Assembly: GCA_021229015.1 (NCBI GenBank)
Contig: CM037792.1
Coordinates: 40,888,543-40,952,542, forward strand
Direction of reading: 5' to 3'
DNA: 64,000 nt
From: Solen grandis
Lineage: Eukaryota > Mollusca > Bivalvia > Adapedonta > Solenidae
Shown here: positions 24,060 through 36,493 of the stretch, piece by piece
Layout: every line of letters begins with the position of its first letter
How positions within the stretch are numbered: position 1 is the first letter of the stretch
The notes under the pieces: model-generated
Told to the model about the DNA's origin: nothing
What the model saw: only the letters and a program-made list of their open reading frames with translations
Databases searched by the model: none
Position numbers and translations under genes: made by a program

Positions 24060-25380
24060 CTAGACTTCGTTTGTCCCACAAACGATAAGGGCTTTCTGCG
24101 CTGCATCTCAGTTTAAGCCTGATCAGCTGAAAAGAATTTGTTCATGGACAATGTCGACCTCCCAAATTTACGTTTCTCTGTGGTATAATACCTGCTTTTC
24201 CATATTGAAAATATATGTGTTCTACTTTAGTTAATTTCACATGTATCCTTTCTTTAATATGAAACAATTCTCCCTGTTCATTTAAAAGAACTTAAAATTA
24301 CGCATAAAGTACATGCTGAACAACAAGATATTTTCAAAAACCCATTTTATTTACTATCTATCTTGTCTTTATTTTCATTTAACAATAATGAAAAAAGGAT
24401 ACTAAAATAAAGACTAGACACTACTCTACAAAGAAAAAAAAAATATATATAGATAAACTGAACAAATATAGTAGGCCGCGGCCTCACATGAGCAAAGGTA
24501 AACGTTGTACCTTTAATGCTTTTTACAGTGCCGCCCAGTACATTTCTCAATAGAACTTAACATTCTATTTATATACATATAACTATTTGACATTCCAGTG
24601 GTATTTGAATTAACTGAAACACATTTTAAAGTTTTAAAACTTGTTTAATGTGGCTGAAGATATTAAAGCATAGTCACATTATTGATTTACAAAAGCTCTT
24701 ACTTCGGGATCTACCATATAACGCTTAATATGTTTTAATTTTAAGAATGAATAGTTTATTGATTGCGTTTGAATTGCGCATTTATACTTTTATGATTATT
24801 ATCATGAGTTCTTATTTCTCATGTAACTTTCTTATATCATGACCAAATAAGAAAAGCAGGGTACCGTTAGAAAGGTCATTAAATTCCCAACATTCCACAT
24901 GCTTTATGTATGGACCTATTCATAACTGCTTTTGAACTATGGACACTTAAACCTCGGAAAAAATGCAAAAATATGCCAAAATATGTTCATGACATTTACT
25001 TCAACAACGATATTTTAATAACTATTCTTTGGATCTTTAAAAGCTGCATATCGTTCGAAAGGAAATTGATTGGCTTTATTTCTTTATTTTCCTCCTGTAT
25101 AGAAGATTTTACAACATAAACAAATGGACAAATACATTACAAGTTTACAAACATACACAAAAAAAAAGTAACATATAACATGAAAGAGTTACAAGTGTTC
25201 AAAGAACGATAATAATAATTATCAGAAATACTCGGTGAGGCCACAATTTAAAGAATATCTTGCCGAAACGAAATGCAAGAAGTTCTATATGGACAATTTA
25301 ATACCGGTGTCGAATATATGTGTGTATGCAATCATGTATCTCAATGTGTGATATGTATATGTGTGGAGGTGGTGGTGGTG

Positions 25381-25411
<31 letters not shown>

Positions 25412-25664
25412 CAGAGATTACATGTGTGCAACATCATAATATACAAAGTACATGAATGAAATGTCACATGAACATGAAACAAAAATACATCCAAATTTTA
25501 ACAGAAAGAGAGAGAGAAAAAAACAACATGTATTTACATTTCATATCCATACATATAGTACGAATATGCACATTTGAAATTAGATAAGAACATTTTATGT
25601 GGTTACAGACACTTACATATATTCAAACACACATTTGTACGTAAGACATGGATCTTGCTGTATC

Positions 25665-27422
25665 CTATTCTTTTTTCTTATATTTCACCCATAGTAAGTG
25701 ACAATAGTGAAACGCGGTGCCATAAAAATGGTCCACTCTATCCTGCAATAGTCCGACTAAGGTAGGACATTGAACACCTAGAACAGTGTTAACAAAAGTT
25801 TTGCGGTCAAGGCGTTGCACTATGTCCATTACGTGTGTACTGAATGTTTGAGAAATTTTAACCATGAATTCTTGTCGATATTCAATCAAACTTACACAAT
25901 CAAATAACAAGTGATCAGTTAGACTTAATTCTGTCAAAAAAGATGAACACTTTGGACATATTTCTTTAAACCTTGCTGAATAAGCAATCAATTTGGCTAC
26001 TGATTTACACCATGCGATATGACGCGGGAATGATACAGCATGACGCCATACATAACTGTACGAATAATCAGGGTGTATAGAACGATATCGGACAAACTCT
26101 ACCGCACTTATACTTTCCTCCCAAACCGATATGTAATATTGTCGAATGGTACGCCCTACAAGTTTATTCCACACATTTTTGCTAGGAAAGAGACCAGTTC
26201 GTGTGAATGTTGTAAGATAGTCGTCAAGCTTGAGTTTAAATAAAATATCATGTATATCTGACATGAAGCCGATGCTAGGTGACTGCAGATTTAAAGTAAA
26301 CGATGCAAGTCTAAGTAGAAAGAGCCGTTTAACTGCACAATCTCTATTTAAGCGACACAGTTGACCGAATAAAATCATTTTTCTCTTTTCGATCTCTGAT
26401 TTAATAGGTAGCGCATTTAACAAACTCAACGCAATATTTGAACGGGTCCTAATACCCAGTTGTTGTATATTCTTTATACAAAGTCTGTGTGCGCGTTCAA
26501 CGCAAAGTATTTCTCCCTCAGAAAGGTTATAGAAACATTCAGTTCCGAAAAGAGCCTTAGGGAGAACAACTCGATCATATATGCGTTTACATGTTATCGG
26601 ATTTAAACCATTTTCATTAAAGGCTCTATCGGCATGGCTAAAAAATACACGCCTCAGCTTTGAACTGATATCAGCTGCACGACGAGATTGCGCATGGCTT
26701 GCATAACAAGTCACACCTAGGTGGACATAACTATTAACTTCGGAGATAACCTCCTGACCAATTGACCATTGGCGTGATACTACGGATCGGTTATTTTTAC
26801 TCTCATTAAATACTACGACAGCACATTTCGACGAATTGTAGCGGAAGCGCCATTTACAAGCATATTCAAAACATATATCAATCAATGACTGAAGACCGTG
26901 TATGGACAGGGATAGTAGTGCCATGTCATCTGCAACAGTAGGGGCTGCAAAACATGCATTTCCTATATGAAAACCAAAACCTGAATATGCTAATTGCTGA
27001 ATTAGAGAATTAATGTAGCATAAATAGAGAAATGGGGAACAGATCCCGCCTTGCCTTGTGCCGCACAGTACAGGGAACCAGTCAGAAGAATGACCTCTAT
27101 ATATAGCCCGACTATAGGTACTATTGTGTAATTCAACTATAGAGAGCCACAACTTACCAGTTATGCCCATGTTATTAAGCTTATGGAACAAACCATCATG
27201 CCAGATACAATCGAATGCCATACTTGTATCCAAAAAGCATGTAAACAGCTTACTTCTGTTTTCCTTACAGTAATTTACGCATTCTTTCATTAAGTAACTT
27301 GTCATAATTGTACCCATTCCCTTCTGGAAACCTCCTTGAAGCCCATGTATAGGAGTAATAATAGAATGTTGAAGTCTACTCAAGAGGACGCTCTCGTATA
27401 GTTTTAAAATACAGGACGACAA
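25665..27422 (-). pseudogene. LINE reverse transcriptase, C-terminal part
   Basis: Non-LTR reverse transcriptase domain that would copy LINE RNA at a nicked target. Visible motifs: FLDTSMAFDCIWHDGL around residue 63 (first catalytic aspartate, usually FLDLSKAFD), GTRQGGICSPFLY near 121, and VADD at 163-166 where most elements have YADD or FADD. A C-terminal zinc-knuckle-like CPKC/H/C motif lies at residues 489-509. Length is 585 residues, ending KYKKKE. The frame opens right after a one-base shift near 27425-27432; the upstream half is in the adjacent frame (27425-28444). Apart from that shift, the long frame is intact, which suggests a fairly young insertion. The exact clade (jockey, CR1 or a relative) is not resolved. 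Confidence 0.9.
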
Positions 27423-27424
27423 AG

Positions 27425-28423
27425 TTATTGGTCTGTAGCTTTTGGATCATCCTTTCTTTTGTTGCCACCCTTATATAAGGTAATAATTTGACCTTGCTTT
27501 AGGGCAGGGGGAATATAACAGAGATGATACATAGAATTAAACAATAAAACCAACGTCATATGTAAGCGCTCGCCTCCATGTATAATATGTTCATAGTAGA
27601 CTCCGTCACTTCCGCATATTTTACCAGAATTTAGGTTTTTTATACAAGCTTCTACTGCATTGAGGCTAATTTCATTTAAATGTTTATCTAAGAGGGCAGT
27701 ATTTTTCATTTCGTTTACTTCTTTTGTTATTTTATCAAAGGATGATTGATCATAGATGTCAGAATCGTGAGACTTTCCCGAATAAATATCTCGAAAGTGA
27801 TGACCCCAACATTGAGCTATATCATGAGGGTCTCTGACTACCGTACCATTGAATTTTAACTCACTACCCGCTTTGCGGCTATTTGATTTTGTTTTATTAA
27901 ATAATCGCCAGAATAAACCATTGTCTAGGCATGCCGCTCGGACTATATCGTCATTTGTTTTCTTAATAAACTCATTGACAGCTTGACGGTGAATGGCGCG
28001 AAACGCTCGTTTTGCGGATTTATATTCAAGGTATGTCACGTGGTCATTTCCTCGTGGACGACCACATTTCACCCATGCTTCGCGTTTTAATTTCATTTTA
28101 TTATGGACAGAACGTAAGGTACTACTCCAATATGGTTTTAAATAGTGTCTATAACGAGACATTGGAAAACATTTATCCGAGGCTTGACTTATAGCGTTGA
28201 CTAGCGATAAATATAGCCGATCTACCTCTTTCATATTTAAGACAATTTCATCGCTAAAATGAGGTAATATATCACAGTTTTGTGCAATATGCTGCTTGTA
28301 AGACTCGTATTGCGGCTGAGTGACATGTTTCCATTTAATTGGTTTGAATGTTGAATCATAGTTACCATGCCTTTCGGTTATCGTAGGCAGGAAAATTGTA
28401 AAAATAAAAAAATAAAATCTTTT
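27425..28423 (-). pseudogene. LINE ORF2 linker and start of reverse transcriptase
   Basis: The frame continues the reverse transcriptase toward its N-terminus: SGKICGSDGVYYEHIIHGG and LKQGQIITLYKGGNKRKDD are the early fingers motifs of non-LTR enzymes, preceded by the usual linker with WSSTLRSVHNKMKLKREAW. It runs out near 27425, where the next frame takes over in the conserved 'YRPITL' region, so a single base was probably lost. The first codons of the longest open frame (to 28444) fall in the repeat flank, so the LINE part starts near 28423. No endonuclease domain is present. Confidence 0.85.
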
Positions 28424-28852
28424 AGAATGTAAAGAAGACATCAAGGAGTATATGTGGTGTCAATTTGAGATTTCTAGCTTATATAGGAGCTACAAAATAC
28501 TTAAATATATTTTAAGGTCGAAAGTTCGAAACTTGGTTTAACCACAGAACCTTGGTTTTTTCGAATCTGGGAAAACGTATATAATAGGGCACATCTAGAA
28601 CGTAATAGACACATTTTGTAAAATTATCGAGGAAATCCACTAAAAAATGAAGCCTGTAGAGCGCGAACAAACTTTTGTAGCAAATGTCAAATTTGACGTC
28701 AGGTGACGTCATCGGAATATAAAATTAAAAGATTCTAAAATTTCATCCCGTCAGGTATGAGCTATTAAATTTTCGTGATTCTAGACAGTCGGGAACCTAT
28801 TGAAATAACAACATTTTTTGGAAGAAAGGAATAATAATAATAATAATAATAA

Positions 28853-30336
28853 CTAGACTCCTTTTGTTCTGAACAAAAGAAAGGGCTTTCTGCTAACTAT
28901 GTCAAACCTGATCATACTTATTTACTTTTCTGACATACACCATCTTCAAATACTGAAGAAAATCCTTATTATAAGTATGCTTATGACGTCACATGAAGTC
29001 AAATGACGTCACGACTCAAAACATTTTAAGAAATTCTGCAGAACTGCAAACTGTGTAAGTTTCAACTTTCTATCTCATCCTGAAGCTCTTTAATCCTAAA
29101 ATAAAATTTTCGGTCCTATGTTCGAATCTTATTAAAGCCACAGAACTTCGGTCTTTCAGAATTTCGGTTAGCTGACAGGATAGGTACACCTTAGTTTCAA
29201 GATGTACCATCTGTGAAAATTTGAAGAAAATCCGACCATAAATGGTCGTTTTAGAGCGTGAACACCATTTTTCACTATTTTTAGCTGTGACGTCACCTGA
29301 CGTCATAGGGTGCTGAAGATGCTTTTGTTCAAAAGCGCATACTTTTCTGTCATAACTCTGAAATTTTCATTATTCTGAACAACTGGCATCATGTCGAAAT
29401 CATTGCCCTAAAATGAAAATTAAGAAGTATGCTTATGACGTCACATGACGTCATATGACATCAAGACTCAATATTTGTTTAGAAATTCTGCAGAACTGAA
29501 ATCTGTGTAAGTTTCAACTTTCTATCTCATCCTGAAGCTCTTTAATCGTAAAATGAAATTTTCGGTCCTATGTTCGAACCTTATTTCAGCCACAGAACTT
29601 CGGTCTTTCGGAATTTCGGTTAGTTGACAGGATATGCACACCGTAATTTCATGATGTACCATCTGTGAAAATTTGAAGAAAATCCGACCATAAATGACGG
29701 CTGTAGAGCGCGAACACCATTTTTCACTATTTTTAGCTCTGACGTTATGTGATGTCATAGGGTGATGAAGATGCTTTTGTTCAAAAGCGCATACTTTACT
29801 GTCATAACTCTGAAATTTTCATTATTCTGAACAACTGGCATCATGTCGAAATCATTGCCCTAAAATGAAAATTAAGAAGTATGCTTATGACGTCACTTGA
29901 CGTTATATGACGTCACGACTCAAAATATATGTAGAAATTCTACAGATCTGCAATCTGTGTAAGATTCAACTTTCTATCTCATCCTGAAGCTCTTTAATCC
30001 TAAAATGAAATTTTCGGTCCTATGTTCGAATCTTATTTCAGCCACAGAACTTCAATCTTTCGGAATTTCGGTTAGCTGACAGGATATGCACACCGTAGTT
30101 TCAAGATGTACCATCTGTGAAAATTTGAAGAAAATCCGACCATAAATGACGGCTGTAGAGCGCGAACACCATTTTTCACTATTTTTAGCTGTGACGTCAC
30201 ATGACGTCATATGAAGATGAAAATTAGTGCATTCAAAAGGGCCAAAGTCACTCTGATCACTGTTAAAATTTCATGCTGCTGGCTTATTGGCAACCTGTTT
30301 TAATTTGAACCTCAAAAGGTGAAAAAATAATAATAA
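28853..30336. mobile_element. Helitron-like element, family B core
   Basis: Begins CTAG plus hairpin CTTTTGTTCTGAACAAAAG and 'ggctttctgc'. About three family B units (28980-30210) follow. The right end differs from its neighbours: 'gaagatgaaaattagtgcattcaaaaggg' to 'aacctcaaaaggtgaaaaaataataata', which matches in inverse the left part of the element at 55720-55850. Confidence 0.72.
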
Positions 30337-33241
30337 CTAGATGTCATTCGTGTAAACGAATGATAGGACTTTCTGCAACCTGTGTTAATGCAAAAAGCAG
30401 GAGATAGAAGTTTCATGTAATGACTCACCTCTGGTAGTATTTCATGTTCATGCTGAACAAATGACATTATATTCCGCGAAAAATAAGCGAATAAATTTTT
30501 TTTTAGGAATAATAGTAGAAGTAGTATGCTTATGACATCATATGACGTCTCGACATAAAATATATTAAGAAATTATGCAGAACTGCAAACTGTGTAAGTT
30601 TCAACTTTCTATCTCATCCCGAAGTTCTTTAACCCTAAAATTTTTGGTCCTATGTTCGAATCATACTTCAGCAACAATACTTCGGTTTTTCGGAATTAAG
30701 GTTAGGTGACAAAATATTCACACCTTAGTTTCAAGATGTACCATCTGTAAAAATTTGAAGAAAATCTGATCATAAATGGCGGCTGTAGAGCGCGAACACC
30801 ATTTTTCACTATTTTTAGCTCTGACGTCACGTGAAGTCATAGGGTGCTGAAAATGCTGTTGCTCCAAAGCGCATACTTTATTGCAATAACTCTGAAATTT
30901 TCATTATTCTGAACAACTAGCATCATGTCGAAATCATTGCCCCACATTAAAATTAAGAAGTATGCTTATGACGTTCTATGACGTCACGATTCAAAATATT
31001 TGTAGAAATGCTGCAGAACTGCAAACTGTGTAAGTTTCAACTTCCTATCTCATCCTGAAGCTCTTCAATCCTAAAATGAAATTTTTGGTCCTATGTTCGA
31101 ATATTACTTCAGCCACAGAACTTCGGTTTTTCGGAATTAAGTTTAGCTGGCAGGATATGCACACCTTAGTTTCAAGGTGTACCATCTGTGAAAATTTGAA
31201 GAAAATCCGACCATAAATGGCGGCTGTAGAGCGCGAAAACCATTTTTCACTATTTTTAGCTGTGACGTCACATGACGTCATAGGGTGCTGAAGATGCTTT
31301 TGTTCAAAAGCGCATACTTTACTGTCATAACTCTGAAATGTTCATTATTCTGAACAACTGGCATCATGTCGAAATCATTGCCCTAAAATAAAAATTAAGA
31401 AGTATGCTTATGACGTCACATGACGACATTTGACGTCACGACTCAAAATATATTAAGAAATTCTGCAGAACTGCAAACTGTGTAAGTTTCAACTTTCTAT
31501 CTCATCCTGAAGCTCTTTAATCCTAAAATGAAATTTTCGGTCCTATGTTCGAATCTTATTTAAGCGACAGAACTTCGGTCTTTCGGAATTTCGGTTAGCT
31601 GACAGGATATGCACACCTTAGTTTTAAGATGTACCATCTGTGAAAATTTGAAGAAAATCCGACCATAAATGGCGGCTGTAGAGCGTGAACACCATTTTTC
31701 ACTATTTTTAGCTCTGACGTCATATGACGTCATAGGGTGCTGCAGATGCTTTTGTTCAAAAGAGCATATTTTACTGTCATAATACTGAAATGTTCATTAT
31801 TCTGAACAACTGGCATTATTTCGAAATCATTGCCCTAAAATAAAAATTAAAAAGTATGCTTATGACGTCACATGACGTCATATCACGTCAAGACTCAAAT
31901 TATATGTAGAAATTCTGCAGAACTGCAAACTGTGTAAGTTTCAACTTTCTTTCTCATCCTGAAGCTCTTTAAATCCTAAAATGAAATTTTCGGTCCTATG
32001 TTCGAATCTTAATTCAGCAACAGAACTTCGGTCTTTCGGAATTTCGGTTAGCTGACAGGATGTGCACCCCTTAGTTTCAAAATGTACCATCTGTGAAAAT
32101 TTGAAGAAAATCCGACCATAAATGACGGCTGTAGAGCGCAAACACCATTTTTCACTATTTTTAGCTGTGTCGTCATGTGACGTCATAGGGTGCTTACAAT
32201 CATTGAAATCAAAATTCCATCACGTGACTAATAACCCATAAAAATTTCATCGTCCTAGGACTATTGCAACATATCAAAATAAGCGTTTAGTTAGGAAGAA
32301 GAAAAGAATAATAATAATGAAAAAATTACGTCACGTGACGTCATATGACGTTTATTTTCACATAATTGTTAAGACACCCAGAGACCTACTAACTGACAAA
32401 ATTTCAACATTCTATCTCAAATAGGACTGATTTTATAAGCATTTAAAAATTTACGACCTTGGTTCGAATCTTGGAATCGCTATAGAACCTTGGGCTTTTC
32501 GAATTTTGAAAAACGGACACCGGGATGCACAACTAGAACTTAATATACACATTCTGTGAAAATTTGATGAAAATCGGTCCATTAATAATGGCTCTGGACA
32601 GTGTACAAACTTTTGTTGCATATTTCAAATGTGACGTCATATGACGTCATAGGCATATGAAAATCACAGAAATCAAAATTTCAGCATTGGAAGCATGTGT
32701 CATTAAATTTTCATTGCCCTTCGACAATTTCAACATATAGAAATATTCTTGTTAATATTAGAAATACATTAACATATAATGACGTCAGGGGACGTCATAT
32801 GACATTTATTTTCACAAATTATTTAAAACTTCTAAAGACCTATATACTGACTAAATATCAACTTTCTATCTTAAATAGGACAGATTTTATAAGCATTTAA
32901 AAATTTACGACCTTGGTTCGAATCTTGGATTCGCTATAGAACCATGGACTTTTCGAATTTTGAAAAACGGACACCGGGATGCACATCTAGAACTTAATAT
33001 AGACAATCTGTGAAAATTTGATGAAAATCGGTTCACAAACAATGGCTTTAGACCGCGTACAAACTTTTGTAGCATATTTCAAATGTGACGTCATATGACG
33101 TCATAGGCATATGAAAATCATAGAAATCAAAATTTCCTCACGTGACTAATAAGTCATAAAATTTTCATCGTCCTAGGAGTATTGCAACATAGAAAAATAA
33201 GCGTTTAGTTAGGAAGAAAAAAAGAATAATAATAATAATAA
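30337..33241. mobile_element. Helitron-like element, family B then family C cores
   Basis: Hairpin CATTCGTGTAAACGAATG. Family B units run 30530-32200, an (AAT)n junction lies near 32305, and family C sequence runs 32325-33130. It ends 'ttaggaagaaaaaaagaataataataataata'. The order of parts matches 21103-24059. Confidence 0.72.
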
Positions 33242-36200
33242 CTAGATTTCATTCGTTGATACAAATGATAGGACTTTCTGCTAAAATTGAAAAATATTAA
33301 GATTAATACCGTTAGAAAGAATATATATTAAATTCTCTACCCTTTACTTTTTTTCGTATGGACTTCTTTTAGCTTTGACGTCACATGACGTCATAAGTGC
33401 TGAAAATTCTTTTGTTAAAAAGCGCATACATTACTCTCATAACTCTGAAATTTTCATTATTCTGAACAACTGGCATCATGTCGAAATCATTGCGCTAAAA
33501 TTAAATCAAGAAGTATGCATATGACGCAACGCTCAAAATATATATAGAAATTCTGCAGAACTGCAAACTGTGTAAGTTTCAACTTTCTATCTCATCCTGA
33601 AGCTCTTTAATCCTAAAATGAATTTTTCGGTCCTATGTTCGAATCTTATTTAAGCCACAGATCTTCGGTCTTTCGAAATTTCGGTTAGCTGACAAGATAT
33701 GCACACCTTAATTTCAAGATGTACCATCTGTGAAAATTTGAAGAAAAACCGACCATAAATGACGGCTGTAGAGCGTGAACACCATTTTTCACTATTTTTA
33801 GCTCTGACGTCATATGACGTAATAGGGTGCTGAAGATGCTTCTGTTCATCATGTCGAAATCATTGCCCTAAAATAAAAATTAAAAGTATGCTTATGACGT
33901 CACATAACGTCATATGACGTCACGACTCAAAATATTTGTAGAAATTCTGCAGAACTGCAAACTGTGTAAGTTTCAACTTTCTATCTCATCCTGAAGCTCT
34001 TTAATCCTAAAATGAAATTTTCGGTCCTATGTTCGAATCTTATTTCAGCCACAGAACTTCGGTCTTTCGGAATTTCGGTTAGCTGACAGGATATGCACAC
34101 CTTAGTTTCAAGATGTACCATCTGTGAAAATTTGAAGACAATCCGACCATAAATGACGGCTGTAGAGCGCGAACATCATTTTTCACTATTTTTAGCTGTG
34201 ACGTCATGTGACGTCATAGGCTTCTGATAATCATTGAAATCAAAATTTCCTCATGTGACTAATAACCCGTAGAAATTTCATCGTCCTAGGACTATTGCAA
34301 CATATTAAAATAAGCGTTTAGTTAGGAAGAAGAAAAGAATAATAATAATAATAAAATGACGTCACGTGACGTCATATGACGTTTATTTTCAAATAATTGT
34401 TAGACACCCAGAGACCTACTAACTGACAAAATTTCAACTTTCTATCTCAAATAGGACAGTTTTTATAAGCATTTAAAAATTGACGTCCTTGGTTCGAATG
34501 TTTGATCCGCCATAGATGCTTGGACTTTTCGAATTTTGAAAAACGGACACCGGTATACACAATAAGAACGTAATATACACATTCTGTGAAAATTTGATAA
34601 AAATCGGCCCATAGATAATGGCTCTGGACCGTGTACAATCTTTCGTAGTCAATTTCAAATGTGACGTCATATGACGTCATAGGCTTCTGAAAATCATTGA
34701 AATCGAAATTCCAGCGTCGGAACCATGTGTCACTAAATTTTCATTGCCCTTCGACAATTTCAACATATAGAAATACTCTTGTTAATATTAGAAATACATT
34801 ATCATATAATGACGTCACGTGACGTCATATGACGTTTATTTTCACAAAATGTTTAAGACTCCCAGAGACCTATATACTGACCAAATATCACTTTTCTGTC
34901 TCAAATAGGACCGATTTTATAAGCATTTAAAAATTTACGACCTTGGTTCGAATTTTGGAATCGCTATAGAACCATGGACTTTTCGAATTTTGAAAAACGG
35001 ATTGAAAACAAAATTTCCTCACGTGACTAATAACCCATAAAAATTTCATGGTCCTAGGACTATTGCAACATATTAAAATAAGCATTTAGTTAGGAAGAAG
35101 AAAAGAATAATAATAATAAAAAATGACGTCACGTGACGTCATATGACGTTTATTTTCACATAATTGTTAGACACCCACAGACCTACTAACTGACAAAATT
35201 TCAACTTTCTATCTCAAATAGGACAGTTTTTATAAGCATTTAAAAATTGACGTCCTTGGTTCGAATCTTGGATCCGCCATAGATGCTTGAACTTTTCGAA
35301 TTTTGAAAAACGGACACCGGTATACACAATAAGAACGTAATATACACATTCTGTGAAAATTTGATAAAAATCGGTCCATTAATAATGGCTCTGGACCGTG
35401 TACAAACTTTCGTAGTCAATTTCAAATGTGACGTCATATGACGTCATAGGCTTCTGAAATCATTGAAATCGAAATTTCATCGTCTGAATCATTTGTCATT
35501 AAATTTTCATTGCCCTGCGACATTTTCAACATATAGAAATACTCTTATTAATATTAGAAATACATTATCATATAATGACGTCAAGCGACGTCATGTGACG
35601 TTTATTTTCACAAAATATTTAAGACTCCCAGAGACCTATATACTGACCAAATATCACTTTTATATCTCAAATAAATCCGATTTTATAAGCATTTAAATAT
35701 TTACAACCTTAGTTCGAATCTTGAATTCGCTATAAAACCATGGACTTTTCGAATTTTGAAAAACGGACACCGGGATGCACAACTAGAACTTAATATACAC
35801 ATTCTGTGAAAATATAATAAAAATCGGTTCATAAACAATGGCTGTAGACGGCGTAACATCTTTTGTTGCATATTTCAAGTGTGACGTCATATGACGTCAT
35901 AGGCATATGAAAATCATAGAAATCAAAATTTCACCCTTTGAAGCATGTGTCATTAAATTTTCATTGCCCTTCGACAATTTCAACATATAAAAATATTCTT
36001 GTTAATATTAGAAATACATTGTCATATAATGACGTCACGTGACGTCATATGACATTTATTTCACAAAATGTTTAAAACTTCTAGAGACCTATATACTGAT
36101 TAAATATCAACTTTCTATCTTAAATAGGACAGATTTTATAAGCATTTAAAAATTTACGACCTTGGTTCGAATCTTGGATTCGCTATAGAACCATGGACTT

Positions 36201-36493
36201 TTCGAATTTTGAAAAACGGACACCGGGATGCACAACTTGAGCCTAACATACACATTCTGTGAAATTTTGATGAAAATCGGTCCAGAAATAATGGCTGTAG
36301 ACCGCGTACAAACTTTTTCACCTGACGTCAAATCTGACGTTATTTGACGTGGTATGAATATAAAATTCATTGCATCCGAAAGCTCATGGTTTGAAATATA
36401 TGCCATAAAATTTTCATTGTTCTGAGTCAATGGCAACACCTCGAAATTAACACAAATATAAGAGGATGAAAAAAAGAATAATAAGAAGAAGAA
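33242..36493. mobile_element. Helitron-like element, family B then family C cores, decayed hairpin
   Basis: The hairpin is imperfect (CATTCGTTGATACAAATG). Family B runs 33360-34225, junction near 34330, then family C units to about 36350, including an internal deletion/join near 34995-35010 where the C unit jumps to the 'tcctcacgtgactaataaccc' end sequence and a second (AAT)n junction (35105). Ends 'aagaggatgaaaaaaagaataataagaagaa'. Confidence 0.68.

Larger units (their letters stand above)
25074..28423 (-). mobile_element. 5'-truncated jockey/CR1-like LINE retrotransposon
   Basis: The element lies on the minus strand inside a family A repeat. It contains a reverse transcriptase reading frame split by one frameshift, but no apurinic endonuclease domain upstream, consistent with 5' truncation. 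Its 3' end is at the left: the minus strand finishes with 'aaataaag' twice in a row before host sequence; short 8-bp repeat tails in place of poly-A are known from CR1-type LINEs. The 3' untranslated part contains (TGG)n/(GT)n microsatellite at about 25365-25408. Confidence 0.8.
24060..28852. mobile_element. Helitron-like element, family A core, interrupted by a LINE
   Basis: Hairpin CGTTTGTCCCACAAACG as in 11825-13649. The family A sequence from 24715 to 25073 matches 10590-10950; after the LINE it resumes near 28424 with 'agaatgtaaagaagacatcaa' and runs to the (AAT)n end. Compared with the intact copy, about 445 bases of family A are missing at the insertion point. Confidence 0.72.

Noticed and set aside
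25285..25494. 69-codon frame with a His/Thr run
   Set aside because: It translates the (GT)n/(TGG)n microsatellite in the LINE 3' region.
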